A stretch of 18,941 nucleotides of DNA from CAYMDD01 sp964409675 (GCA_964409675.1 CAYPEF010000032.1:1-18941), one strand, 5' to 3'. Shown: positions 1 through 7,599, numbered from the stretch's first letter. Numbers and translations are program-made. Notes: generated from the letters alone by a model not told the origin.

Positions 1-186
1 GTCGGCCACCGCCAGCGTCGCCTCTGGGCGGCGAACCTTGCGGTGCGCATTGCGCAGGCCCTCAAAGGCTTGCGGGCTGGTGACTTCGTGCACCATGTGG
101 TGGTCGATGTAGAGCAGGCAGGTGCCGTCCTCTGCTTCGTGGACAAGGTGGGAGGCGAAGATTTTGTCGTAGAGGGTTTTTGGCAT
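1..186 (-). CDS. leuC: 3-isopropylmalate dehydratase large subunit, 5' part only
   Basis: The minus strand encodes the N-terminus of the aconitase-family isomerase that converts 2-isopropylmalate to 3-isopropylmalate in leucine biosynthesis, a cytoplasmic 4Fe-4S enzyme that works with LeuD. Visible motifs are PKTLYDKIF, HEAEDGTCLLYIDHH, HEVTSPQAFEGLR and RRPEATLAVAD, all typical of the first 70 residues of LeuC. The rest of the gene lies beyond the left edge. I prefer the ATG at 184-186 because it places the start directly before TLYDKI, as in the family; an in-frame ATG at 211-213 would add nine residues. Neither has a convincing Shine-Dalgarno sequence. leuC downstream of rplS is a usual alphaproteobacterial order, but here an unrelated plus-strand gene separates them. 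Confidence 0.9.
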   Translation of the reverse strand, partial: MPKTLYDKIFASHLVHEAEDGTCLLYIDHHMVHEVTSPQAFEGLRNAHRKVRRPEATLAVAD

Positions 187-241
187 ATTGACGCTGGCGA
201 AAATGAATGGCATTTATTAATAAATACAGGAAAACATTATT

Positions 242-247
242 TATAAT
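242..247 (+). promoter_or_regulatory. candidate -10 element for the 263-952 gene
   Basis: A perfect TATAAT lies 15 nt before the ATG at 263 in a very AT-rich divergent spacer (187-262) shared with leuC. No good -35 is seen at the right distance, so the assignment is tentative. If used, the transcript would have almost no leader. Confidence 0.3.
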
Positions 248-262
248 ATAGAAAAGCCTGCA

Positions 263-952
263 ATGAAAGAGTTAGATCGCTTTGATTTGTCACGTTTAAT
301 AAGTACCCGCCCCATACGTTGGAAAGCCATAGGGGAGATTCTTGCCAAGAAATATGGCAAAGAGCGCATTACACATGATGATGCAAAGACCTCGATCACT
401 TTCAATCTACAAGATCCTCTTGAATTCTCTCAACTTAACCAGTTCGGGGAGATAGCCCTTTCGCACGGGATTAAAATCACTCACGACTTCTCTCCAGAAG
501 GAAAAATTATAGAATCATTTTTACGGCACAATGACAAAAGCAAACTTACTGAATTTATTAAACAGATTGAGGTGCGTACCATACTGAATACACATCAAGA
601 AACCCTGCGCCCAGTCATGCCTGAAGAGCCTCAAAGCATTTTACATGACGTAACAGGCAGAAACTGGCAGCATGTGGAAAATTCCAAATATGGTGAACCT
701 GTTTTAGAACCGCGCGAATATTCACCGGGAACTCCGGGTAAACGCGATAATCAAATTGCCGGACTCGGTTTAGCTTTTAGCGCGCAGAAAAAACCTTCAT
801 GGCGCGATTGGAAGCATCATGTAAATGAAACAGAAGCAGGTTCTAAGCAGCCCAGAACCGTAATCCCCAGGCGCTGGATTAAAGAACGTGCCGATTATCA
901 GCCAAATTCAAATCTTGCACAACAGCTACAGCAAAGCTTTAAAAGCCGCTAA
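263..952 (+). CDS. hypothetical protein between leuC and rplS
   Basis: A 229-residue soluble protein that I do not recognise. No signal peptide or membrane segment is visible. The N-terminal half (about residues 1-110) looks like a compact mixed alpha/beta fold starting MKELDRFDLSRLISTRPIRW. The C-terminal half is polar and probably extended, with a conspicuous aromatic and basic stretch KKPSWRDWKHH (about residues 174-184) and a basic patch around RRWIKERADY. The sequence is clearly more AT-rich than leuC, trmD or rplS and is read against them, which suggests a later insertion into the conserved rplS-leuC neighbourhood. A TATAAT hexamer at 242-247 lies just upstream. Transcription can end at the terminator at 982-1012. 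Being an open frame of this length with a downstream terminator supports a real gene; function unknown. Confidence 0.7.
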   Translation: MKELDRFDLSRLISTRPIRWKAIGEILAKKYGKERITHDDAKTSITFNLQDPLEFSQLNQFGEIALSHGIKITHDFSPEGKIIESFLRHNDKSKLTEFIKQIEVRTILNTHQETLRPVMPEEPQSILHDVTGRNWQHVENSKYGEPVLEPREYSPGTPGKRDNQIAGLGLAFSAQKKPSWRDWKHHVNETEAGSKQPRTVIPRRWIKERADYQPNSNLAQQLQQSFKSR

Positions 953-981
953 ATAAAGAATATTTTTAATACTTCTTACAT

Positions 982-1012
982 AAAAAACCGGCCTTAAAGG
1001 CCGGTTTTTTTT
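982..1012. terminator. bidirectional intrinsic terminator
   Basis: A GC-rich hairpin with stem CCGGCCT (988-994) and AGGCCGG (998-1004) is flanked by AAAAAA on the left (982-987) and TTTTTTTT on the right (1005-1012). It can therefore end both the plus-strand gene finishing at 952 and the minus-strand operon whose last gene, rplS, stops at 1036. It should separate leuC from rplS transcription. Confidence 0.92.
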
Positions 1013-1035
1013 ATTATGTATCGAATCGCAGAACC

Positions 1036-1425
1036 TTACGCTTCCGCGCCCTCATCCTTCTTCACCACATCGCGCTTTTCCGTGATGCGGGCGGCTTTGC
1101 CGGTACGGCCGCGTAAGTAGTACAGCTTGGCGCGGCGAACGGAACCGCGGCGGAGCAGCTCCACGCTTTCCACGCGCGGGGAATAAATCGGGAATACACG
1201 CTCGACGCCTTCGCCGTGGCTGATTTTACGGACGGTGAAGGAGGAACGCAGGCCAGCGTTGCGCTTGCCGATCACCACACCTTCAAACGCTTGCACGCGC
1301 TCGCTGTTACCTTCAATAATGCGCACGTTCACGCGCACCGTGTCGCCGGGGCTGAAGGCATCCAGGCGCTTGCCTTCTTTCAGTTTATCCAGCTGGTCCT
1401 GTTCAAAGGATTGAAGCGTGTTCAT
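1036..1425 (-). CDS. rplS: 50S ribosomal protein L19
   Basis: A 129-residue protein with the full L19 pattern: MNTLQSFEQDQLDKL start, SPGDTVRVNVRIIEGNSERV, FEGVVIGKRNAGLRSSFTVRK, GEGVERVFPIYSPRVESVEL and RRGSVRRAKLYYLRGR. L19 sits at the interface of the ribosomal subunits and helps form an intersubunit bridge. The start ATG (1423-1425) directly abuts the N gap, so the ribosome binding site and the true distance to trmD cannot be read. The acidic C-terminal tail KKDEGAEA is a common alphaproteobacterial extension. It is the last gene of the minus-strand operon with trmD and mnmA, followed after about 24 nt by an intrinsic terminator. Confidence 0.97.
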   Translation of the reverse strand: MNTLQSFEQDQLDKLKEGKRLDAFSPGDTVRVNVRIIEGNSERVQAFEGVVIGKRNAGLRSSFTVRKISHGEGVERVFPIYSPRVESVELLRRGSVRRAKLYYLRGRTGKAARITEKRDVVKKDEGAEA

Positions 1426-1525
1426 NNNNNNNNNNNNNNNNNNNNNNNNNNNNNNNNNNNNNNNNNNNNNNNNNNNNNNNNNNNNNNNNNNNNNNNNNNN
1501 NNNNNNNNNNNNNNNNNNNNNNNNN
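1426..1525. other. assembly gap of 100 N between trmD and rplS
   Basis: Exactly 100 unknown bases, the usual placeholder for a scaffold join of unspecified size. It hides the trmD stop codon and the rplS leader. Reading frames drawn through it are meaningless. Confidence 0.99.
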
Positions 1526-2218
1526 ATAGCGTTCCCAGACATCCGGGCGGCGAGCCTGCGTGATTGCTTCCGCCTGCTCCAGCCTCCAGCGCCTAATCTC
1601 GTCATGATGCCCCGACAGGAGCACCTCCGGCACAGGTCGCCCCTGCCAGAAAGGGGGCCTAGTATAGAGCGGATATTCCAGCAGTCCAGCAAATTCCTCA
1701 CCCGTGTTAAAGCTTTCTTCCGCCAGGGCTGATTCCTTGCCGATCACTCCCGGCAGCAGCCGCACCGAAGCATCCAGCAGCGCCAGCGCGGCGATTTCGC
1801 CGCCGGAGAGGATGAAATCGCCCAGACTCACCTCAAGCATCTGGTAATGATCAATAATTCTCTGGTCTACCCCTTCAAACCGACCGCAGAGGAGTATCAT
1901 GTCCCTGCCCTGCCACCCCTGCACCAGCCCTTGCGTCAACGGCACGCCACGCGGACTGGGATAGAGCATCAACGCCCCCGGCAGGCGCGCCTGCGCCGCG
2001 TCCAGGGCGCGGGCGAGCACATCCGGCTTCATCACCATCCCGGTGCCGCCGCCGTAAGGCCGGTCATCCACGGTTTTATGCTTATCTTCGGCAAAATCAC
2101 GGATATTCCACGCCTCTAATGACCAGATTCCCTTCTCCAGCGCCTGCCCAGCCAGCGAGCAGCCGAGGGGGCCGGGGAACATCTCGGGGAACAGGGTGAG
2201 GATCAGGGCGCGGAACAT
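1526..2218 (-). CDS. trmD: tRNA (guanine-N1)-methyltransferase, 3' end in gap
   Basis: TrmD places m1G at position 37 of tRNAs whose anticodon neighbours G36, preventing +1 frameshifts. The 231 visible residues begin MFRALILTLFPEMFPGPLG and include KHKTVDDRPYGGGTGMVMKP (about 46-65), and the trefoil-knot SAM site with YPSPRG (86-91), LLCGRFEGVD (109-118) and SLGDFILSGGE (131-141). Family length is about 230-255, so only a short C-terminus is lost in the gap. The start at 2216-2218 is supported by AGGAG seven nt upstream. That site lies inside the end of the preceding gene, whose TAA ends 1 nt before this ATG, so translation is probably coupled. The usual upstream partners rpsP and rimM are absent here. 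Confidence 0.97.
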
Positions 2219-2219
2219 T

Positions 2220-3214
2220 TTATCGCTCCTGACGCGGCGCATGCATGGAATTTGCTTTTTGGCGAGTTTTAGACTCAAACTCCATACACAAGCGGTATAA
2301 ATTCTCGCCAAATACGCGTTTTAGTTCCGATTCCGTATCTAGGCTTATCAACTTAGGTTGTTGAAACGTAATTTTCTCCATAAATGTTCGTGGTTGCGGG
2401 TGCGGCGGAAATCGACCTTCCTCCAGCGCATCCTTCAGATGAAAGAAATTTACCAGCAGTTCGCTGGGCCGCCATATTTCTACATATTGACTTAAGCTGG
2501 CTTTGGGCAGCACTTCTGCAAGCCGCTGGCTCGCAAGTGCATAATGCTCTTTTCTAGACGCAAAGGCATTATACGCTTCGACGAATTCCGGCTTACGGCT
2601 GAACCAGCCCAGCGTGCAATCTGCGGCATGGCGCAGCTCTTCCCTAAGAACACCCGTTAAACGCGAATCTTCCAGCAGGCTCTCTGAAATAAAAAGTATA
2701 TTCCGGTCGGTGTTANNNNNNNNNNNNNNNNNNNNNNNNNNNNNNNNNNNNNNNNNNNNNNNNNNNNNNNNNNNNNNNNNNNNNNNNNNNNNNNNNNNNN
2801 NNNNNNNNNNNNNNNGATTGCCTTCGCCTTTTGCCCACGCTGTCGTGCATTTTCTTTTTTTTCGCCACCGGTAAGAATAGTGAGTGCTTTTGTATCAAGA
2901 TGCCCTCCCGAACGCCATGGGCCTTTCTTGCATTCATCTTCTACCATGCCAACGATACGGTTAAAAATGCCATGCGCATTGGAAAGCAAGCTGCCTTTTT
3001 CTTGTTCATTCAGCGGAGAGCGCTTAATAGCCTGCCCGACTTCATGCCCGGTTACGGCAAAGCTGTTCAGAAACACCACACGACCATGGCTGGAGGTAAC
3101 AGCGGTATGATCGTTTGTAACGATATGCAGCCTATCAGGCCGCAAATCCACGAATAGCGGCGCGAAGAAAATCGGCAGCGGCTCGGGGACATATGGGGGC
3201 ACTGTATTTTCCAT
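2220..3214 (-). CDS. hypothetical protein in the mnmA-trmD operon (split by assembly gap)
   Basis: One gene interrupted by the 100-N gap at 2716-2815. The 5' part (3214 to 2816) gives 133 residues starting MENTVPPYVPEPLPIFFAPL. The 3' part (2715 to 2220) stays open with no stop and ends MHAPRQER. I read both as one protein of roughly 300 residues or more; joining in frame depends on the true gap size. No known family is recognised. Visible features are RPDRLHIVTNDH and VVFLNSFAVTGHEVGQAIKR in the first part, and in the second a helical region rich in charged and aromatic residues (WFSRKPEFVEAYNAFASRK, VEIWRPSELLVNFFHLKDAL). It follows mnmA by 17 nt and ends 1 nt before trmD, implying co-translation with tRNA-modification genes. 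Base composition is more AT-rich than its neighbours. Confidence 0.7.
2716..2815. other. assembly gap of 100 N inside the hypothetical gene
   Basis: Exactly 100 unknown bases interrupting the coding region between mnmA and trmD. The placeholder length need not equal the missing length, so the frame relation of the two halves is not known. Confidence 0.99.
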
Positions 3215-3231
3215 AAGCGAATGCCTGCCGG

Positions 3232-4353
3232 TCAGGGATTACCGCAAATCCACCCACCACCCAGCACGCACTCCCCGGCATAGGCGACGCAGGCCTGGCC
3301 GGGGGCGACGGCGTTTTGCGGAGTATGCAGCGTCACTTCGGCGCGGGCGTTTTCCAGCGAGCGAATGACGGCGGGCACGCCGGGCTGAGCAGAGCGCATT
3401 TTCACCGTTATTTCACTACCGCTTGCAAGCAACTCTTTATCCAGCCAGTTACAATCGCGGATGATGAAGCGCTGCGTGAGCAATGCGGCCTGCGGGCCTA
3501 CTACCACCTGTTTTTTCGCAGCATCCAGCTTTACCACGTAGAGCGGCTCGCCGCCGCCGGCGGTGGCGTCGCTTAAGTGCATGCCGCGGCGCTGGCCGAC
3601 AGTGTAGTTGATGATGCCCTCATGCCGCCCCAGCACACGCCCGTCGATATGCACAATATCGCCGCTTTCCAATGCGCCCGGGCGGAGTTTCTCAATCACT
3701 TTCGCATATCCACCCTCGGGCACGAAGCAGATATCCTGGCTGTCCGGCTTATCAGCCACCTGAAGGCCGAATTTCTCCGCCAGTTCACGAGTTTCCTGCT
3801 TGTTTTTCATGTGACCGAGGGGAAAGCGCAGGAAGTCCAGCTGCGCAGGCGTGGTGGCAAAGAGGAAATAGCTCTGGTCGCGCGCCGGGTCGGCAGCGCG
3901 CAGCAGCCGAGCACGACCACCGGTTTCATCGCGCTGCACGTAATGGCCGGTGGCCATCACGTCGGCTTCGAGGTCGCGCGCGGTTTGCAGCAGGTCGCGG
4001 AACTTGACGGACTGGTTGCATTTCACGCAAGGAATGGGCGTTTCGCCGGCAAGATAGGTGTCAACAAAATCATCCATCACACTGTTTTTGAATCGGTTTT
4101 CGTAGTTCAGCACGTAATGCGGGATACCGATACGCTCGGCCACCTGCCGCGCATCCTGAATATCGGCCCCGGCGCAGCAGGCGCCTTTCTTATTGATGAT
4201 CGCACCGTGGTCATAGAGCTGAAGCGTAATGCCAATCACCTGATAGCCTTCCGCCTTCAGCATGGCAGCCACCACGCTTGAGTCCACGCCACCCGACATG
4301 GCGACAACGACACGGGTATCGGCGGGAGGTTTGGATATACCTAGAGAATTCAT
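3232..4353 (-). CDS. mnmA: tRNA-specific 2-thiouridylase MnmA
   Basis: MnmA catalyses ATP-dependent 2-thiolation of U34 in tRNAs for Lys, Glu and Gln, using sulfur relayed from cysteine desulfurase. The 373-residue product has the ATP-pyrophosphatase P-loop SGGVDSS (20-26), the CVKCNQSVKF segment (C109 and C112, the latter matching the catalytic cysteine), ATGHYVQ (134-140), and the second catalytic cysteine in SQDICFVPEGG (C209). Length fits the family (about 360-380). I use the ATG at 4351-4353; a GTG immediately before it is possible, and neither has a clear Shine-Dalgarno sequence. It is the first gene of the minus-strand operon leading to the unknown gene, trmD and rplS. Confidence 0.97.
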   Translation of the reverse strand: MNSLGISKPPADTRVVVAMSGGVDSSVVAAMLKAEGYQVIGITLQLYDHGAIINKKGACCAGADIQDARQVAERIGIPHYVLNYENRFKNSVMDDFVDTYLAGETPIPCVKCNQSVKFRDLLQTARDLEADVMATGHYVQRDETGGRARLLRAADPARDQSYFLFATTPAQLDFLRFPLGHMKNKQETRELAEKFGLQVADKPDSQDICFVPEGGYAKVIEKLRPGALESGDIVHIDGRVLGRHEGIINYTVGQRRGMHLSDATAGGGEPLYVVKLDAAKKQVVVGPQAALLTQRFIIRDCNWLDKELLASGSEITVKMRSAQPGVPAVIRSLENARAEVTLHTPQNAVAPGQACVAYAGECVLGGGWICGNP

Positions 4354-4427
4354 CACATAAGCGCTTTTATTGATACAGGAGATTTAATATGACTCCCGTG
4401 CGATTTCTATGATTATTTTTAAATGGT

Positions 4428-4991
4428 TTACCGCGCCAATCCTTGATTGGGCTTGCCGTAGCGTGCTGTAATGGCTTCTTCTACAGCGCTATAGGCCCGG
4501 CATTCCGCCTGAAAATTTAATCCGGCGTCACAGAATATTTCGCTTTCAATTTCAATTATTGAAGCATGACTTTGCAATTTGCGCAAAAAATCTCCCATTT
4601 TGCATATAGCTGCAAGTGACTTGTCGCGGTAATCTGCCTGCTTTTGCGGTACTATGCCTGCATAGTCGCGCAGCGCGTTCAAATAGGCGATGTAACTGCG
4701 TGAATTATTTTTCCATTCGCATTTTAGTAACGCCGATCTTAATGCATTTAAAAATTTTCCATGCTTTTCAATTATATTAGCGCATAGATTAATATATGGC
4801 TTCGCTTCAGGCTCAACCCGATCCGGCAGATGAATCGCAGCAAGGCATAATGGATTCGGCGAATTTGCATTTGCCGTGCGTGACTCCTGCTCCCTCTGCG
4901 CCCTTTCTGCTGCATAATATTCTGCCACGGAAGCGAAGCGGTCAAACATTCTTTGAGGTTCTTCGGGGTCAAAAGATGGGGTATTAGGCAC
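4428..4991 (-). CDS. hypothetical helical protein upstream of mnmA
   Basis: A 187-residue cytoplasmic-looking protein that I do not recognise. It appears mostly alpha-helical, with an N-terminal segment FDRFASVAEYYAAERAQREQ and a central region rich in Lys, Asn and Leu (about residues 60-150). Several cysteines are present but not in a CxxC pattern. No signal peptide or membrane segment is visible. The start used is GTG at 4989-4991; an ATG at 4947-4949 (Met15) is an alternative. It reads in the same direction as mnmA with a 74-nt spacer, so it could be the first gene of that operon or separate. Composition is AT-richer than mnmA and surE, in line with the other unknown genes here. Confidence 0.65.
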   Translation of the reverse strand: MPNTPSFDPEEPQRMFDRFASVAEYYAAERAQREQESRTANANSPNPLCLAAIHLPDRVEPEAKPYINLCANIIEKHGKFLNALRSALLKCEWKNNSRSYIAYLNALRDYAGIVPQKQADYRDKSLAAICKMGDFLRKLQSHASIIEIESEIFCDAGLNFQAECRAYSAVEEAITARYGKPNQGLAR

Positions 4992-5084
4992 TCGAATTTA
5001 TCCAAAAGAAATTAATGTTAATACACTAATTATCTAATCTTATTTCCTTGCGCCACCAAATTATTTCACTTGAAGGAGACGCTT
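4992..5084. promoter_or_regulatory. divergent intergenic region, 187-aa orphan / surE
   Basis: A 93-nt AT-rich spacer between two divergently read genes. It must hold the promoter of the minus-strand gene and possibly that of surE. I see no confident -35/-10 pair. The only clear signal is the surE ribosome binding site AAGGAG at 5073-5078. Confidence 0.35.
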
Positions 5085-5879
5085 TTGGCTATTATCGCTG
5101 CCGGTATGACTTCTTCGCCCCCTCGCATCCTTCTTACCAACGACGACGGCATCCATGCCCCCGGGCTGAAAGCGCTGGAGCGGATTGCGAAGGAATTATC
5201 CAACGATATCTGGATTGTAGCGCCGGAGACGGAGCAAAGCGGGGTAGCGCATTCGCTGAGCCTGCACACGCCGGTGCGCACGCGGAAGATCACCGCCCGC
5301 CGCCACGCCGTGACCGGCACGCCAACCGATTGCGTATTGCTGGCGAAGCAGGCGATTGTGCCTGCCAAAAAGCCAATCGAGCTGGTGCTCTCCGGCGTCA
5401 ACCGCGGCTCGAACGTGGGAGACGACATTACTTATTCCGGCACCGTGGCAGGGGCGATGGAGGGGGCGCTGCTCGGCATTCCCTCGATTGCGCTCAGCCT
5501 GCTGCCGGGGAAGGAAGAACGGTTTTACTGGGAGACCGCCGTTGCAAGGGCCCCGGCACTGATACATGAATGCATTGCTTTAGGATGGCCGAAGAATACA
5601 CTGATTAATATTAATTTCCCCGCTTGCACACCCGAGCAGGTGAAGGGCGTGCGCGTAGCGCCGCAGGGCAAGCGGGTGATGAGCGTGGGGCTGCATCCGC
5701 GCGTTGACCCCAAGAACCGACCTTATTTCTGGATTGGCGGCGAGCGGGAGAATACGTCCGCCCCGAATGTGGATGTCAGCCTGCTGGATGAAGGCTATAT
5801 CACCGTGACGCCGCTGACGCTCGACCTGACCGACCATGCAACGCTGAAAACTTTCCGCGCCGCGCTCGATTCGGCTTAA
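5085..5879 (+). CDS. surE: 5'/3'-nucleotidase SurE
   Basis: SurE is a metal-dependent survival phosphatase acting on nucleoside monophosphates and polyphosphates. The product (264 residues) shows the metal-binding RILLTNDDGIHAPGLKA near its N-terminus, APETEQSGVAHSL, VTGTPTDCVLLA and the signature SGVNRGSNVGDDITYSGTV followed by AGAMEGALLGIPSIALS. I choose the TTG at 5085 because AAGGAG (5073-5078) sits 6 nt upstream; the ATG at 5106 gives a start closer to most family members but lacks a ribosome binding site, and a further TTG at 5070 overlaps the Shine-Dalgarno sequence. It is followed 61 nt later by pcm, the well-known surE-pcm pair. Confidence 0.96.
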   Translation: MAIIAAGMTSSPPRILLTNDDGIHAPGLKALERIAKELSNDIWIVAPETEQSGVAHSLSLHTPVRTRKITARRHAVTGTPTDCVLLAKQAIVPAKKPIELVLSGVNRGSNVGDDITYSGTVAGAMEGALLGIPSIALSLLPGKEERFYWETAVARAPALIHECIALGWPKNTLININFPACTPEQVKGVRVAPQGKRVMSVGLHPRVDPKNRPYFWIGGERENTSAPNVDVSLLDEGYITVTPLTLDLTDHATLKTFRAALDSA

Positions 5880-5940
5880 CCCTTTCTTTAAACATCTGCC
5901 CTAGGCTGACCGGCATCATTCGTTCATTCAGCGAGCATGC

Positions 5941-6624
5941 ATGCAGCCAGCCCTTCAGCCGAACCCGCCCGCAACGCCTTGGCTCAGCCATCCTTCCACC
6001 CTCTCGGAACGTATTCGGCTGGTGATGAAACTGCGCGGCTGCGGCATTACCGACACGGCGGTGCTCTCCGCCATTGAGAGCACTCCGCGCGAAGCCTTCG
6101 TGCCCGCCATGTTCCACGACCAGGCCTATGAAGATACGGCACTGCCGATTGCCTGCTCGCAGACGATCAGCCAGCCGAGCGTGGTGGGCTGGATGACTTG
6201 GGCGCTCGATATTGCTCCGCGCTCGCGGGTGCTGGAAATCGGGACCGGCTCAGGCTACCAGACGGCGATTTTGTCGCGCCTGTCGCGGCATGTTTACACC
6301 ATCGAGCGCCACCGCGAGCTGTACCTGGAGGCGAAACAGAAATTCGAGGAGATGAAGCTCACCAACGTCATCGCCCGCCAGGGCGACGGCGCGAAGGGCT
6401 GGAAGGAAGCCTGCCCGTTCGACCGCATCATCGTCACCGCCGCTGCGCGCGAAGTGCCGGCGGTGCTGCTTTCGCAGCTGGCCCCGGGCGGGGTGATGGT
6501 GATCCCGGTGGGACAAGGCCTGCCGAACCAGCTGCTGCTGCGCATCCGCAAGGATGAACAAGGCAATATCCAGACGCAGCATCTGATGAACGTGCGTTTC
6601 GTGCCGCTGGTGGAAGGGCAATAA
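5941..6624 (+). CDS. pcm: protein-L-isoaspartate O-methyltransferase
   Basis: This SAM-dependent enzyme methylates abnormal L-isoaspartyl residues to start their repair in ageing proteins. The 227-residue product carries PREAFVPAMF (49-58), the active-site segment ALPIACSQTISQPSVV (67-82), SAM motif I VLEIGTGSGYQTAIL (97-111), VYTIERH and the late motif LAPGGVMVIPVG. Length is normal. The ATG at 5941 has only a weak purine stretch upstream. It follows surE in the same direction and is probably co-transcribed with it. A stem-loop lies just after its stop (6641-6658). Confidence 0.96.
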   Translation: MQPALQPNPPATPWLSHPSTLSERIRLVMKLRGCGITDTAVLSAIESTPREAFVPAMFHDQAYEDTALPIACSQTISQPSVVGWMTWALDIAPRSRVLEIGTGSGYQTAILSRLSRHVYTIERHRELYLEAKQKFEEMKLTNVIARQGDGAKGWKEACPFDRIIVTAAAREVPAVLLSQLAPGGVMVIPVGQGLPNQLLLRIRKDEQGNIQTQHLMNVRFVPLVEGQ

Positions 6625-6640
6625 AGCCCTGGAATATCCT

Positions 6641-6658
6641 GCCATGCCGTTGCATGGC
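6641..6658. terminator. stem-loop after pcm, possible weak terminator
   Basis: Perfect 7-bp inverted repeat GCCATGC / GCATGGC with a CGTT tetraloop, 16 nt after the pcm stop. No T-tract follows, so it may act as an mRNA-stabilising or Rho-assisted end rather than a classical terminator. Confidence 0.4.
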
Positions 6659-6793
6659 GGCCTCCGCATACCCGCCCCGCAGCCCGGGCCCCGCCATACG
6701 GCATGGATGACACGCCCCAGGAAATCCGCAATATATTATTATTTAACAGTATAATGGAATAACTACAGCTTTATGGGCGTTCGGCTACAAGAA

Positions 6794-6820
6794 TGTCATG
6801 CAATTGTCACATGCAAATTG
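6794..6820. repeat. imperfect tandem repeat upstream of the 6874 gene
   Basis: TGTCATGCAATTG (6794-6806) is followed by the near copy TGTCACATGCAAATTG (6805-6820), about one helical turn apart. It lies in the AT-rich part of the 249-nt region between pcm and the next gene and could be an operator or part of a promoter. No regulator is identified. Confidence 0.3.
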
Positions 6821-6873
6821 GCTGTGCGCATGATAAATATACATAAAGTAATGAATTAAACGTTTATTTATCC

Positions 6874-7599
6874 ATGCCCGCACCTGCCGCACCCACTCCT
6901 AAAGCACCGCCGCCCGCCATGCGCGCGCAGGTGGCGAACCAGCAGGCTAATGTGCTGGGTCAGGCGGCGCAGCATGCCATGGACCAGCAGGAAGAAAATT
7001 TTGCTTTTTCCGTAGTGCGCAAAACCGCGCTTAATTTGCTGACACCACTGGTTTATGGCTCGGTGGGCGTATCGTTTTTTGGAATGCTTGTGGGCGGCAT
7101 GGCTAAATCCGGCGTAGCTGGTCTGCAAAGTCTGGCAGTTACCATCCTTAAAGCCACACAGCTCAGCGGGCTGATTCAGCATGGAGCCAGCGAAACCATT
7201 GCAGACGCAGCCCAAGCCAAAGCAGCCGAAATAACCTCTCTGGCCGCAGCAGCAGACCCGCTGATTACTATCGGCCTTTCTTTTGGTGCTATCGCACTTG
7301 GCGCTGCCTTGCTTGGTAATATCATCACTACCCAGATGGAATGCGAGCAGGCGCGCCGCGCGAAATGCGCGCAGCAGGCGCAGCAGCCACAGAAAGCGCC
7401 GACGCAGCAGATCGTCATCGTGCCGGTGCAGGACATCGAGTTCAACCAGAACAGCCGGAACGACCCTACCGACATCGAAATACGCGATCATGCGCACCTC
7501 CATTCGCAGGAGAACCGGCTGGATCTCGGCAAATTCACCAAGCTGATCAACAAGCAGCATCGCGAAGCGGAGCTAGCCAACACTACCCGCGTGACGTAG
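6874..7599 (+). CDS. hypothetical membrane protein with two predicted TM helices
   Basis: A 241-residue protein of no family I recognise. The N-terminus is Ala/Pro-rich (MPAPAAPTPKAPPPAM), followed by an amphipathic helix with many Gln, a hydrophobic glycine-rich segment at about 52-76 (LTPLVYGSVGVSFFGMLVGG), an Ala-rich helix at 105-127, a second hydrophobic segment at about 129-152, and a charged hydrophilic C-terminus from 155 onward with CEQARRAKCAQQAQQPQ. No signal peptide is apparent. It stands alone between pcm and the LytM-type lipoprotein gene with long spacers on both sides (249 and 234 nt), so it probably has its own promoter. No convincing Shine-Dalgarno sequence precedes the ATG. 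Confidence 0.65.
   Translation: MPAPAAPTPKAPPPAMRAQVANQQANVLGQAAQHAMDQQEENFAFSVVRKTALNLLTPLVYGSVGVSFFGMLVGGMAKSGVAGLQSLAVTILKATQLSGLIQHGASETIADAAQAKAAEITSLAAAADPLITIGLSFGAIALGAALLGNIITTQMECEQARRAKCAQQAQQPQKAPTQQIVIVPVQDIEFNQNSRNDPTDIEIRDHAHLHSQENRLDLGKFTKLINKQHREAELANTTRVT

Noticed and set aside
1403..2311. TrmD frame extended upstream to 2311 and through the N gap
   Set aside because: The upstream extension overlaps the preceding gene; ATG at 2218 has the ribosome binding site and family start. Sequence after the gap belongs to rplS.
3040..3080. TGHEVGQAI in the unknown mnmA-trmD gene as a zinc metallopeptidase HExxH site
   Set aside because: The second histidine is replaced by Gln and no third ligand pattern is visible, so the match is probably chance.
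3577..4281. Long open frame on the plus strand opposite mnmA
   Set aside because: It mirrors the mnmA coding frame in a GC-rich gene; the MnmA motifs on the other strand are unambiguous and this translation shows no family features.
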